Assembly: GCA_022827945.1 (NCBI GenBank)
Contig: JAJEIT010000012.1
Location: forward strand, 1 to 48,530
Direction: 5' to 3'
DNA from: Dehalococcoidia bacterium
Lineage (GTDB): Bacteria; Chloroflexota; Dehalococcoidia; Tepidiformales; Tepidiformaceae
Length of the DNA: 48,530 nt
Part shown: one piece after another, positions 14,213 to 22,915 of the stretch
How positions within the stretch are numbered: position 1 is the stretch's first letter
How the letters are laid out: every line of letters begins with the position of its first letter
Notes under the pieces: model-generated
Seen by the model: only the letters and a program-made list of their open reading frames with translations
What the model was told of the DNA's origin: nothing
Database searches by the model: none
Translations under genes and position numbers: made by a program

Positions 14213-15558
14213 GACTCGCTCCTGCCGATCTCCGGCTCACCGGGATCCTGAGACGGTTCGATGATACCGACCGGGATGGCGATACCGGCCTCATCGCTCT
14301 GGTAGGCGCGTTCCCCGTGCTGGGTCACGTCGAGGCCCACCTCCTCGTCCTCCTCGTTGACGCGGACGCCCATGGTCATGTCCAGCACCTTGAGGATGAT
14401 GAAGGTGACGATGAAGGAGTAGGCGCTGACGGCGCCGATGCCGACGATCTGGTCCCAGAGCAGGCGCCACTCGCCGTGGATGAGCCCCTCTCGGAACTCG
14501 GGCGCGCCGACGACGGCCGTCGCGAAGAGGCCGGTGCCGATTGCGCCCCAGAGGCCGCCGACGCCGTGGACGGCGACGACGTCGAGGGAGTCGTCGAAGT
14601 GCAGGTACTGGCGCAGGCGAACAGCGAAGTAGCAGAAGAGCCCCGCGCCGAAGCCGATCGCGAGCGCCTCCATGGGTTCGACGTAGCCGGAGGCGGGCGT
14701 GACCGCCACGAGTCCGGCGACGGCGCCGGAGGCGGCGCCCACGACGCTCGGTTTCCCGGACACCTTCCAGCTGATGAGCGTCCAGGTGAGGGCCGCCATG
14801 GCGGCGGCCACGTTCGTGTTGACGAAAGCGTAGACGGCCTGGCCGCTCGCTCCCACGGCGCTGCCGGCGTTGAAGCCGAACCAGCCGAACCAGAGCATGG
14901 CCGCGCCCAGCACCACCATCGTGATGTCGTGCGGCTCCATCGGTTCGACGCCGTAGCCGCGGCGCTTGCCGAAGACGAAGACGGCGGCCAGGGCGGCGAC
15001 GCCCGCGTTCACGTGGATGGCGAGGCCGCCGGCGAAGTCGAGGCCGTTGATGCCGATGTCGGCGGGGACGCCCTCACCGGAGAAGGTGTTGAGCCAGCCG
15101 TTCACGCCGAACACCCAGTGGGCGATGGGCGCGTAGACGATCAGCGACCAGAGCGCGATGAAGAGCAGGAACGGCCCGAAGCGGGCGCGCTCGGCGAAGG
15201 CGCCCGTGATGAGCGCGGGCGTGATGATGGCGAACATCATCTGGAAGGCCATGAAGAGCAGGTCGGGCACGCCGCCGGCGCCGGAGTCGACGCCGACGCC
15301 GCGGAGGCCGAAGTGCTCGAGGTTGCCGATGAGGCCGAGCCCCTGGTCGGGGCCGAAGGCCAGCGAATAGCCGACGACGACCCAGAGCACGCCCACCACG
15401 CCGATGGTGATGAACGAATGCATGATGGTGCCGACGACATTCTTGCTGCGGGTGAGTCCCCCGTAGAAGAACGCCAGGCCCGGCGTCATGAAGAGCACCA
15501 GGGCCGAGGCAGCCAGCATCCAGGCCGTGTTGCCAGCGTCGATTTGGAAGTCGGACAC
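14209..15558 (-). CDS. amt: Ammonium transporter
   Basis: About 449 residues with eleven predicted helices. Diagnostic stretches are FYGGLTRSKNVVGTIM, FAGGLAIHVNAG (first pore His), WFGWFGFNAGSA and VVAVHGVGGLWGAIGTG (second pore His). It conducts ammonium into the cell and is blocked by GlnK, encoded just downstream with a 4-bp overlap. I place the start at GTG 15558, with GGGGGG upstream; the frame extends a further 14 codons. The C-terminal tail is longer than average (through about 40 charged residues after the DEEVGLD segment). Expression is likely nitrogen-controlled, see the boxes at 15634. Confidence 0.95.
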   Translation of the reverse strand: MSDFQIDAGNTAWMLAASALVLFMTPGLAFFYGGLTRSKNVVGTIMHSFITIGVVGVLWVVVGYSLAFGPDQGLGLIGNLEHFGLRGVGVDSGAGGVPDLLFMAFQMMFAIITPALITGAFAERARFGPFLLFIALWSLIVYAPIAHWVFGVNGWLNTFSGEGVPADIGINGLDFAGGLAIHVNAGVAALAAVFVFGKRRGYGVEPMEPHDITMVVLGAAMLWFGWFGFNAGSAVGASGQAVYAFVNTNVAAAMAALTWTLISWKVSGKPSVVGAASGAVAGLVAVTPASGYVEPMEALAIGFGAGLFCYFAVRLRQYLHFDDSLDVVAVHGVGGLWGAIGTGLFATAVVGAPEFREGLIHGEWRLLWDQIVGIGAVSAYSFIVTFIILKVLDMTMGVRVNEEDEEVGLDVTQHGERAYQSDEAGIAIPVGIIEPSQDPGEPEIGRSES

Positions 15559-15633
15559 GCGCACCCCCCGCGACCCCGCGCACCGGGCGCGGGGCAGCAT
15601 CCGCTTGAGTGGCGCGTATCTTGCGCGCCCATT

Positions 15634-15649
15634 GTTTCAACGATGTTTC
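15634..15649 (-). promoter_or_regulatory. GAAAC-n6-GAAAC direct repeat before amt
   Basis: Minus strand GAAAC ATCGTT GAAAC, an 11-bp-spaced direct repeat 76 bp upstream of the amt start. This matches the b-site half of the actinobacterial GlnR box. TTGAAA overlaps the second half and could be the amt -35 element. Confidence 0.5.
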
Positions 15650-15696
15650 GCGTGGGGCCGGAGGCTCGCCACGGGGGAACGTGGTAGCGTGCGGGC

Positions 15697-16758
15697 GTGA
15701 CCGCCACCCAGGGTGACGCCGGCGCCGACACCCTCCCCGAGGGCCTGCAACTGCTGACCGAGACGTTCGAGTTCTCGGGCCGCGCGCGACCGCTCCTGGG
15801 CTTCGGGCACTACGCCACCGTCATCGACACGGGCGGCCCGCAGGCGCTCGCGCTGGCCACCGACACCATCGGCACGAAGGCGCTCGTGGCGCAGGCGATG
15901 GGCACGTACGACACGGCCGGCATCGACTGCGTCGCGATGAACGCGAACGACATCGTCTGCGTGGGCGCGGAGCCGGTCGCGATGGTCGACTGCGTGCTCG
16001 TGGAGGAGATGGAGGAGGCGTTCCTGGCGGAGATCGCGAAAGGGCTGCGGGAAGGCGCGCGGCGGGCGCGCATCTCGATCCCGGGCGGCGAGACGGCCCG
16101 CGTCCCGGAGATGCTGCGGGGCGCGGTCCCGGGCCGCGCCTTCGACCTCGGGGGCACCTGCGCGGGGCTCGTCGAGCCCGACCGCATCCTCACGGGCGCG
16201 GGCGTCGCTCCCGGCGATGCGCTCGTCGGGTTCGCCTCGTCGGGCATCCACAGCAACGGCCTCACGCTGGCGCGCCGCACCTTCCGTGAGGCGGGCTGGG
16301 ATCTGGGCCGCCATGTCGAGGAGTTCGGGCGAACGCTCGGCGAGGAGCTGCTCGAGCCGACCGCCATGTACGTCGACCTGGCGATGGCGCTCCTGCGCGA
16401 GCTCGACGTGCGCGCGCTCTTCCACGTAACCGGGGGCGGCTTCCTCAACCTGCGGCGGCTCGAAGCCGAGGCCGGTTTCGACATCGAAGCATTGCCGCCC
16501 GTCCCGGCCATCTTCACGGTCATCCAGCGCCTCGCGGGCCTCGGCGACGCGGCCATGTACGCCGAGTACAACATGGGCGCGGGCTTCTGCGCGGTGGTGC
16601 CGGAGTCGGAGGCCGAGCGCGCCCTCGCGCTGGGCGAGTCGTGCGGCATCGCGGGGTGGCGGCTGGGCACCGCCACCGCCTCGGCGGCGCGGGAGGTCAC
16701 GATCCGGGCGGGCGGCATCGCCTTGCGGGGCGCGGCGGAGGGGTTCGAGGCGGGCTAG
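15697..16758 (+). CDS. purM: Phosphoribosylformylglycinamidine cyclo-ligase (AIR synthetase)
   Basis: The 353-residue protein performs the fifth step of purine synthesis, ATP-dependent ring closure of FGAM. Signature parts are LLGFGHYATVID, TDTIGTKALVAQ, CVAMNANDIVCVGAEP, GFASSGIHSNGLTLAR and HVTGGGFLNLRRL. It starts at GTG 15697 with TAGCGT six bases upstream, a leaderless layout. No other pur gene is adjacent. Its TAG stop overlaps the CTA (reverse stop) of the convergent DUF3800 gene, so the two genes share stop-codon bases. Confidence 0.95.
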   Translation: MTATQGDAGADTLPEGLQLLTETFEFSGRARPLLGFGHYATVIDTGGPQALALATDTIGTKALVAQAMGTYDTAGIDCVAMNANDIVCVGAEPVAMVDCVLVEEMEEAFLAEIAKGLREGARRARISIPGGETARVPEMLRGAVPGRAFDLGGTCAGLVEPDRILTGAGVAPGDALVGFASSGIHSNGLTLARRTFREAGWDLGRHVEEFGRTLGEELLEPTAMYVDLAMALLRELDVRALFHVTGGGFLNLRRLEAEAGFDIEALPPVPAIFTVIQRLAGLGDAAMYAEYNMGAGFCAVVPESEAERALALGESCGIAGWRLGTATASAAREVTIRAGGIALRGAAEGFEAG

Positions 16759-17513
16759 GGCGCGTCCCTGCGGGACGCGCACGCGAGGCACTCGCAGGTC
16801 CGGTAGTCACGCACCAAGTGAACCAGCCCGTGCAGGACATCGCCTTCCTGGTCGAAACCTGGAGCGAGCCTCTGGAGTACAGAGGCATCGCCTGACTCGT
16901 AGCCTCGGTAGACCCAGTAGGCAACAAAGTCAGCGAGCTGCACGAGGCGGCTAGCTTTGCTGTTGACGAAGAGCGGTACCTCGGCATACGCCGAGAGCGG
17001 TCCAATGGACGCCCCCGTCGACGCGCCCCTCTGACGCCACTCCAGCATCGCGGACTGGATGTCAGATTCGATGTGGCGGCTCTGGTCAGCGATCACCACG
17101 CATCGATGCCTGTCGCCGTGAGAGGCCAAGCGACCAAGCATCCCATTGCAACGGGCGAAGAACTCCTCGTACGACCGCTCGTACGTGTTGTGGTGCGGGA
17201 AGGAGGCCCTATGCAATACAACGGCGAAGAGCACAGGAGGACGTGGGAGTGATGGTGCCTCCACCAAGAGTTCGGTGATGTCGTGTATTAGCTGGTCTCG
17301 TCTTCTCTTGGGAATCCGGGACCATCGCCCTGAGCCTGCTCGAACCTCACGGGTATGTAGCTCTTCGTCACGCAACAAGGGGGGAAGCCGGTTGAAGAGC
17401 GCGTCCACCGACCTCGCTAGTGGGTACGCGTCTTGTTCGTGGACAGCGACTCCACCCAGCACAAAGTGTGCCTTGCTCGGATCCCCGGACTCATCCGCAT
17501 ACAGCAGGTACAT
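16755..17513 (-). CDS. DUF3800 family protein
   Basis: The 252-residue protein starts MYLLYADESGDPSKAHFVLG and carries the DESGD motif of DUF3800, with a later SRLVQLADFVAYWVYR segment that matches the family's C-terminal motif. The family is thought to have an RNase H-like fold and is common on mobile elements; biochemical function is not established. It ends with a Cys pair, CECLACASRRDAP, which could bind metal. The leader of about 84 nt and a palindromic promoter at 17604-17632 suggest regulated expression. Its GC content looks a little lower than that of its neighbours, a hint of transfer. Confidence 0.82.
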   Translation of the reverse strand: MYLLYADESGDPSKAHFVLGGVAVHEQDAYPLARSVDALFNRLPPLLRDEELHTREVRAGSGRWSRIPKRRRDQLIHDITELLVEAPSLPRPPVLFAVVLHRASFPHHNTYERSYEEFFARCNGMLGRLASHGDRHRCVVIADQSRHIESDIQSAMLEWRQRGASTGASIGPLSAYAEVPLFVNSKASRLVQLADFVAYWVYRGYESGDASVLQRLAPGFDQEGDVLHGLVHLVRDYRTCECLACASRRDAP

Positions 17514-17603
17514 CCAGCACCAGGAGGAATGGAGGTCGGACGACGGGCGAAATGCCTGGCTCTCGCAGAAAAAAGGTCGACAGCACTCGCCGCCCGCTTG
17601 GAT

Positions 17604-17632
17604 ATTCTTGACACCCCGCGCGCAAGTGTCAA
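17604..17632 (-). promoter_or_regulatory. DUF3800 promoter overlapping a perfect palindrome
   Basis: On the minus strand TTGACA (17632-17627), exactly 17 bp and AAGAAT (17609-17604) form a promoter. TTGACAC-N11-GTGTCAA (17608-17632) is a perfect inverted repeat covering the -35 and spacer, a natural operator for a dimeric repressor. Confidence 0.6.
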
Positions 17633-17657
17633 CGCCTAACTTTCATGATCATTACCG

Positions 17658-18455
17658 CTAGTTGGCGGCCTCGCGGGGCGGCGGTGGGGCGCGGCGGATC
17701 GACCAGCGGCGGAAGCGCTCTTCCATGCGGGCGTGGCCCTGGCGCGCGATCATCTCCTCGCGCAGGCGCAGGAAGTCCTCGCGCGTACGCCCGCCGATCT
17801 GGCTCGTGTGGCAGAGCACGGCTTCGAGGCGCGTCTCCCAGTGAGCGGTCACGTCGATGGTGTAGTCGGGGTCCTCGCTGCCGGCGAAGAGCACCTCGTT
17901 GACCTGGTGCGAGGGGAGGCCGTCCTCCTCGTCGCGCGGGTAGTAGAGGCGGTCGCGCACGAGGGGGTAGACGGCGTCGGCGGTGAGGACGCCGACGTTG
18001 CGGTGGTCCCGGTGGTTGAAGCCGCGGCGGAAGGCGTCCCAGGTCACGATCACGTCGGGGCGGTGGATGCGGATGAGGCGCACGATCTGGCCGCGCAGCT
18101 CCTCCTCGTCGATGGTGTGGCCGTCGGGATGGCCGAGGAAGACGCACTCCTTCACGCCCAGCGCGCGGCAGGCGGCGCGCTGCTCCTCCTCGCGGATGGC
18201 GGCCAGCTTCTCGGGGTGCATCTCCGGGTCGTGCGTGCCCTTGTCGCCCCCGGTGACGACGACGTAGACGACCTCGGAGCCCTCGGCGCACCAGCGCGCG
18301 ACGGTGCCGCCGCAGACGAACTCGGCGTCGTCGGGATGGGCCATCACGACCATCGCGCGCTCGGGGGTGCCCAGTGCGTTGGGGTCGGCTTCGGGCTCCT
18401 GCTCGCCGCCGGCGAACCAGCGCCCAACGGCGCGGACGGTGTCGGCGATGGTCAT
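17658..18455 (-). CDS. PIG-L family deacetylase
   Basis: The 265-residue protein has the LmbE/PIG-L zinc site AHPDDAEF near residue 39, and later HRDHRNVG supplying further metal or catalytic His. These enzymes remove acetyl groups from N-acetylglucosaminyl compounds (MshB in mycothiol, BshB in bacillithiol synthesis). The start at ATG 18455 overlaps the stop of the upstream glycosyltransferase (ATGA), and GGAGGT lies 11 nt before it. The pairing with a GT4 enzyme suggests that this deacetylase acts on the glycosyltransferase product, but the substrate is inferred. Confidence 0.88.
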   Translation of the reverse strand: MTIADTVRAVGRWFAGGEQEPEADPNALGTPERAMVVMAHPDDAEFVCGGTVARWCAEGSEVVYVVVTGGDKGTHDPEMHPEKLAAIREEEQRAACRALGVKECVFLGHPDGHTIDEEELRGQIVRLIRIHRPDVIVTWDAFRRGFNHRDHRNVGVLTADAVYPLVRDRLYYPRDEEDGLPSHQVNEVLFAGSEDPDYTIDVTAHWETRLEAVLCHTSQIGGRTREDFLRLREEMIARQGHARMEERFRRWSIRRAPPPPREAAN

Positions 18456-19672
18456 GCCGGAACCTCCTCGCCGGCGCGGGCGGCGATGACGTCCGCGTAC
18501 AGGGCTTCCATGCGCCGGGCGACCTCGTCCCAGCGGAAGCGCTGGACGGAGTCGCGGGCGGCGCGGGCGAAGTTCGCCCGCAGCTCGGGGTTGCGGATGA
18601 GCACCTCGAGCTTCTCCGCGAACGGCTCCGGGCAGCGCCAGGGGATGAGGTAGCCGTTCACGCCGTCGGTCACGGTCGAGACGAGCCCGCCGACGCGCGA
18701 GGCGACCACGGGCGTGCCGCAGGCCATCGCCTCCACGGCGACCAGCCCGAAGCTCTCGTAGTAGCTCGGCACCACGCAGACGTCGGCGGCGCTGTACCAG
18801 GCGGGCAGCTCCTCGTGGGGGACGGCGCCGGTGAAGCGCACGCCGCCGGCGAGTCCGGCCTCGCGGGCCTGCTCCTCGAGCTCGGCGCGCAGCTCCTCGC
18901 CGTGCTCGTCGCCCCCGACCACCAGGAGCAGGACCTCCGGGTCCTCCAGCTGGGCGACGGCGTCGATGAGGATGTCGACGCCCTTCAGCTTCTCCAGGCG
19001 TCCCACCCAGAGGAGGACGGGGCGGTCGAGATCGATGCCGAGCGCCCGCCGGCACTCGTCCCGGTCACGGGGGCGGAAGCGGTCGGTGTCAATGCCGCAG
19101 GGGATGCTGACCATGCGGGCGGGGTCGGCGTCGTAGTAGCGGGCGAGCAGGTCGTGCTCGTGTCCGCTGGCCGTGATGATGGCGTCGGCAGAGGCGGCGA
19201 GCTCGCGTTCGCGGCGGATGCGTTCGCCCGGCTCCTCCTCGGAGACGCGCGCCCGGTTCTTCACCTCGCCGAGCGTGTGGAACATGACGAGGTGGGGCGC
19301 GTCCTGCGCCCGCGCGAAGGGCTCGCCCGCGGCGATGGCCTGCCAGTAGTGGCTGTGCACGAGGTCGTACGACAGGGCCTCGCCGGCAGCGAAGCGGTTC
19401 ATCTCAGCGACGAAGGCGGGCACGTAGGGCGTCAGGAGGGCCTTGTCGAGCGGAGCGGCCGGCCCGGCGGGGAGCTGCACGAGCCGCAGGTTGGGCGCGA
19501 GGGTCGTGACCTCGGGCCGCTCGCCGTCGAGGCGCGTGAAGATGTCGACCTGGTGGCCCTGCCGGGCCAGCTCGCGGGAAAGCTCGTGGACATACACGTT
19601 CATCCCGCCGGTGTGCCGCCCGCCGAGGGGGGCCACGGGATTCGTGTGGTAGGAGACCTGCGCGATTCGCAT
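18452..19672 (-). CDS. GT4 glycosyltransferase, MshA-like
   Basis: The 406-residue protein begins MRIAQVSYHTNPVAPLG and has GGMNVYVHELSRELAR, the loop typical of MshA and of sucrose-phosphate-synthase-like GT4 enzymes. The C-terminal Rossmann domain has GRLEKLKGVDILI and the donor-binding EX7E-type stretch YYESFGLVAVEAMACGTPVV. It likely transfers a sugar from a nucleotide donor in the cytoplasm. With the PIG-L deacetylase translationally coupled behind it, a low-molecular-weight thiol or aminosugar glycoside pathway is plausible. MshC- or BshC-like ligase genes are not in this window, so the product is not proven. Confidence 0.87.
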   Translation of the reverse strand: MRIAQVSYHTNPVAPLGGRHTGGMNVYVHELSRELARQGHQVDIFTRLDGERPEVTTLAPNLRLVQLPAGPAAPLDKALLTPYVPAFVAEMNRFAAGEALSYDLVHSHYWQAIAAGEPFARAQDAPHLVMFHTLGEVKNRARVSEEEPGERIRRERELAASADAIITASGHEHDLLARYYDADPARMVSIPCGIDTDRFRPRDRDECRRALGIDLDRPVLLWVGRLEKLKGVDILIDAVAQLEDPEVLLLVVGGDEHGEELRAELEEQAREAGLAGGVRFTGAVPHEELPAWYSAADVCVVPSYYESFGLVAVEAMACGTPVVASRVGGLVSTVTDGVNGYLIPWRCPEPFAEKLEVLIRNPELRANFARAARDSVQRFRWDEVARRMEALYADVIAARAGEEVPA

Positions 19673-19724
19673 GAGCGTCCCGATAGCGTAGCGCCATCGC
19701 GGCCTTATGTATGCGGTATGCCGA

Positions 19725-20156
19725 TCACACGTCGAGGGGGTGGCTCCAGCGCAGCCCGGGAAAGCGGGAGAAGCCCCTGTCGCTAGTAGTGAATTCAGCG
19801 CCAGTCTCTATCGCGAGGGCCGCGAGATAGGCATCGGGAACGCGGTTTCCACGAGCCCCGACGGCTTCGCACAGGTTCACGAATATTCCCCAGTGGCGCT
19901 CACCGGGAACTACCCGCACAGCGTTCGGGACTGCCCGAACCGCGCCTGCGAACGCCAACGCCTCCGGCAGGGGAGTGGGGGCATCGAAGACGCGGGGATT
20001 GGTCACGACCCTCACGAAGCCGCTGAGGACGAATTCGCTGACCCCAAAGGCAGTGGCTGATTCCACCTGCCGCGCAAGCCACGCGGCGTAGTCCCGATGG
20101 CGCTCCATGTCCTGACGATGCGCATAGATCAGCACATTGACGTCTGTGAGGATCAC
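19725..20156 (-). CDS. vapC: VapC-type PIN-domain toxin
   Basis: The 143-residue ribonuclease starts at GTG 20156 (MILTDVNVLIYAHRQD). The PIN acidic residues are visible: Asp5, Glu41, Asp108 in RVPDAYLAALA and Asp126 in TTSDRGFSRF. The start overlaps the TGA of vapB (GTGA). It would cleave tRNA or rRNA when released from VapB. The ending RWSHPLDV is typical of one VapC subgroup. Confidence 0.88.
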   Translation of the reverse strand: MILTDVNVLIYAHRQDMERHRDYAAWLARQVESATAFGVSEFVLSGFVRVVTNPRVFDAPTPLPEALAFAGAVRAVPNAVRVVPGERHWGIFVNLCEAVGARGNRVPDAYLAALAIETGAEFTTSDRGFSRFPGLRWSHPLDV

Positions 20157-20392
20157 CCTTCCTCCATCAGCTCCAGGAGTGCAGCCGAGTCGTCCAGATC
20201 GACACCTGGCCGGAGCCCCGTGCCCTTGAACGTTGGGAACTTCGGGGGCCCCTGCTTCTGTCGCACCTTGGCCTCGGCGAGGGCGCACCGCACCGCATCC
20301 TCAATGAACGCCGTCAACGTGCAACCGCTCCGGGCAGCATGAGCCTTGGCTTCACCAAGAAGGTCATCATTCAACCGGATAGTCGTGCGCAT
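20153..20392 (-). CDS. vapB: VapB-type ribbon-helix-helix antitoxin
   Basis: The 79-residue protein begins MRTTIRLNDDLLGEAKAHAA, a ribbon-helix-helix DNA-binding start, and has a C-terminal tail likely to embrace VapC. It overlaps vapC by four bases and would autoregulate the operon. A direct-repeat-like GCATCAAA / GCATCATCG / GCATCAAA just upstream (20394-20420) may be the operator. Confidence 0.85.
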   Translation of the reverse strand: MRTTIRLNDDLLGEAKAHAARSGCTLTAFIEDAVRCALAEAKVRQKQGPPKFPTFKGTGLRPGVDLDDSAALLELMEEG

Positions 20393-20441
20393 GCATCAAA
20401 GCATCATCGATCGGCATCAAAATGTCTACACGAGCCGACCA

Positions 20442-21485
20442 TCAAACCCCGGACAGGCGCACGGTGACGATGTCCCGGGGCTGGCCGCCGAGGTGGCGCT
20501 TGTACGGCTCCGTGCCGCGCAGGAAGTCGACCGCGGATCGGCCGCGCTCGATGGCGTCGCGCACGAGGAGCGCCTTCGACAGCAGACCCACGGCGAGCTG
20601 CGACAGGGACGGATCGAAGCCGCTGTTGTAGAGCATGGTCGCGCCGCCGCCTTCGAGGGCGAAGATGCGGGCGGCAGGGCGGCCCTCGAACGTGAGCGTG
20701 GCGATGCGCGCGAGCCCGCGCTCGCCGAGGCCGGTGGCGAGGTCGCGGAAGAAGGCCTCGCGTTCCGGCGTGAGGAAGGCGGCCTTGTCCTCCCGGCTGT
20801 CGCGCATCATCACCAGTAGCCCCTCAACCACCTCCGCCACCTCTCCCACCGCCGTCGCCGATGCGAACTCGACATCGCCCGCACGTTCGAGGTTGCGGAG
20901 CTTGCGGCGAAGCTCGTGGCGGTACTTCTTCGGGAGCGCGGCCACATACCCGTCCCACGTGTCCGGCAGCTCGACGGTCGGGGTGACCGCTTCCGGTTCC
21001 TCGCTCGCCGTCCAGCCGTAGCGGGCGGCGGCGGCGAGGAGGGCGGGGCGGAGGCGGCCGGCATCGGGCAGTCCCCACGCCTGGAACCCCGGCGAGAGGT
21101 CTTCCATCAGCCACTCGATGAGCGCAGCGGCTGCGCCTCCCTCCTGCCCCTCCACGATCAGCGCGCCGGAGTGGTCGCTCAGGTCGGGGTCGCCAAGGAA
21201 GCGCGGCACCGCGCCTCCGACATCGAGGGGGATGACACCGACGAGGGGCGCCTCTCCCTCCCCTTCAGCGGGTGACCGGAGGGCGAGGTACACGGGGAAG
21301 GCGCCGGCGCCGCAGTGGCGCAGCCACGCCGCGTGCCACACGGGATGGGAGAACGGCAGGGCGTGGGGAACGGAGCGGTGCAGCTCTGCCCACTCGGGCG
21401 CGAGCGACTCGAACGGTTCCGAGGTGATGAGCGGCAGGGGCCCATCGTCGAAGACAGGGGCGGCGGCGTCCGCCGGGTCGGACAT
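20442..21485 (-). CDS. BioF2/GNAT-like acyltransferase (PF13480 type)
   Basis: The 347-residue protein resembles the acetyltransferase-involved-in-cellulose-biosynthesis / FemAB-like GNAT group. Key stretches are PFSHPVWHAAWLRHCG near residue 45, PKKYRHELRRKLRNLER near 190 and the C-terminal VDFLRGTEPYKRHLGG, which closes the double GNAT fold. It may attach an acyl or amino-acyl group to a cell-envelope sugar or peptide. It lies six bases after folE on the same strand, which suggests co-transcription without an obvious pathway link. Confidence 0.8.
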   Translation of the reverse strand: MSDPADAAAPVFDDGPLPLITSEPFESLAPEWAELHRSVPHALPFSHPVWHAAWLRHCGAGAFPVYLALRSPAEGEGEAPLVGVIPLDVGGAVPRFLGDPDLSDHSGALIVEGQEGGAAAALIEWLMEDLSPGFQAWGLPDAGRLRPALLAAAARYGWTASEEPEAVTPTVELPDTWDGYVAALPKKYRHELRRKLRNLERAGDVEFASATAVGEVAEVVEGLLVMMRDSREDKAAFLTPEREAFFRDLATGLGERGLARIATLTFEGRPAARIFALEGGGATMLYNSGFDPSLSQLAVGLLSKALLVRDAIERGRSAVDFLRGTEPYKRHLGGQPRDIVTVRLSGV

Positions 21486-21491
21486 GGCGGG

Positions 21492-22076
21492 CTAGGCGGA
21501 ACCCTGGACGAGGGCGAGGAACTCGGAGCGGGTCACGCTCGAGCGTTTGAACTGGCCACGCATGGCGCTGGTGACCATACGGCTGCCCGGCTTTCGCACG
21601 CCCCGCATCGTCATGCACAGGTGCTCCGCTTCGACCACGACGGCCACACCGTCCGCCTGCAGCGCCTCCATGACCGTCTCGGCAACCTGGCTGGTCAGGC
21701 GTTCCTGTATCTGGGGGCGGCGGGCGTAGGCCTCGACGACGCGCGCGAGCTTGCTGATGCCGACGACCCGGCCCTCGGGGAGGTAGCCCATGTGGGCCTC
21801 TCCGTGGAAGGGGAGCAGGTGGTGCTCGCACATGCTGTAGAAGGGGATGTTGCGCAGGATGACCATCTCATCGTGCGCCACCTCGAAGCCCACCTTGAGA
21901 TACGCGGCGGGGTCCTCAGCGAGCCCTTCGAAGATCTCGGCGTACATCTCGGCGATGCGCCGTGGGGTGTCGACGAGGCCTTCGCGGGAGGGGTCGTCGC
22001 CCACGGCCTCGAGCAGCTCGACGACGGCGGCGCGGATGCGCGCCTCGTCGACCCCTGACTCAGAAACGATTGCCAT
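21492..22076 (-). CDS. folE: GTP cyclohydrolase I
   Basis: The 194-residue enzyme converts GTP to 7,8-dihydroneopterin triphosphate for folate synthesis. It has the family motif [21 protein letters not shown] with zinc ligands Cys and His, the segment [21 protein letters not shown], and the second zinc Cys in [10 protein letters not shown]. The length is typical. TACGAT lies eight bases before the ATG on the minus strand, close to the leaderless pattern. No other fol gene is adjacent. Confidence 0.96.
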   Translation of the reverse strand: MAIVSESGVDEARIRAAVVELLEAVGDDPSREGLVDTPRRIAEMYAEIFEGLAEDPAAYLKVGFEVAHDEMVILRNIPFYSMCEHHLLPFHGEAHMGYLPEGRVVGISKLARVVEAYARRPQIQERLTSQVAETVMEALQADGVAVVVEAEHLCMTMRGVRKPGSRMVTSAMRGQFKRSSVTRSEFLALVQGSA

Positions 22077-22184
22077 AAGCGCGGATCGTACGGGAATCGC
22101 GCTCCGGTGGCGAGGAGCAGACTCACCAAGTGGGCCCCTTCGTCACACTGTCCACTCGCAACCATTGCCGGTAGGCTCTGGGCC

Positions 22185-22808
22185 ATGACCTGGGACGGAA
22201 CCGAAGGCGCGCGAGGCGCGGCAACTCGCGTCGCCGTCTATATCGACGGCTTCAACCTCTTCTACGGACTGAGAACCAAGGGCTGGAGGCGTTACTACTG
22301 GCTCGATCTTCGGCGTCTGGCCGAGCGTCTACTGAGGCCAGACCAGACGCTAGCCGCGGTTCGCTACTTCACGGCCCCCGTGCTTCCCGAGGTCACCGAC
22401 CCTCTTAAGCCAGTCCGCCAGAGAACCTACCTGGACGCGCTCGCCACCCTCCCAGGTCTGTCCACTCACTTTGGCTACTTCGCGCCCCGGTCCAGCGGCG
22501 GCTACGAGGAGAAGATGACCGACGTGAACATCGCGGTGGAACTCCTGCACGATGCCCACATGAATCTGTATGAGACCGCCATCCTCGTGTCAGGCGACAG
22601 CGATCTGACGAGTGCCGTCAAGGCCGTACAAGAACGCTATGGGAAGCGGGTGATCGTCGCCTTCCCCCCGGGGAGACGCTCCAGCGTTCTGCGGGGCGTG
22701 GCCCAGGGGCATGTTGCCATCGGCCGCCAGCAGGTCAGGGACAGCCAGCTCGCTGACCGGATCGAGACCCCGGACGCGGTCCTGACGCGACCCGAGGAGT
22801 GGGCCTAG
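22185..22808 (+). CDS. NYN-domain (LabA/PIN-like) ribonuclease
   Basis: The 207-residue protein has the NYN acidic residues: Asp21 in VYIDGFNLFYG, then EEKMTDVNIAVELL and LVSGDSDLTSAVKAVQ. This group of PIN-like metal-dependent nucleases acts on RNA; the target is unknown. The start is ATG 22185, with TAGGCT (22172-22177) seven bases upstream. It converges on the metallo-beta-lactamase gene, and a bidirectional terminator lies between them. Confidence 0.87.
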   Translation: MTWDGTEGARGAATRVAVYIDGFNLFYGLRTKGWRRYYWLDLRRLAERLLRPDQTLAAVRYFTAPVLPEVTDPLKPVRQRTYLDALATLPGLSTHFGYFAPRSSGGYEEKMTDVNIAVELLHDAHMNLYETAILVSGDSDLTSAVKAVQERYGKRVIVAFPPGRRSSVLRGVAQGHVAIGRQQVRDSQLADRIETPDAVLTRPEEWA

Positions 22809-22818
22809 CAGAAAAAGA

Positions 22819-22848
22819 GCCGCCCTCGCGCTGGAGCGGGAGGGCGGC
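22819..22848. terminator. Bidirectional terminator between NYN and MBL genes
   Basis: GCCGCCCT / AGGGCGGC stem with a 14-base loop. On the minus strand it is followed by TCTTTTTC, on the plus strand by TTCCC, so it serves both convergent genes, best for the minus strand. Confidence 0.7.
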
Positions 22849-22915
22849 TTCCCGTAACGGTACAGACCGCCGGGTTGGTCCCTCCAGTGTATGGCCCGAC
22901 GTTAGACGCGACAAG

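Noticed and set aside
17608-17613. Plus-strand TTGACA as a promoter
   Set aside because: No -10 element lies at a proper distance and no plus-strand gene follows; it is the other arm of the palindrome.
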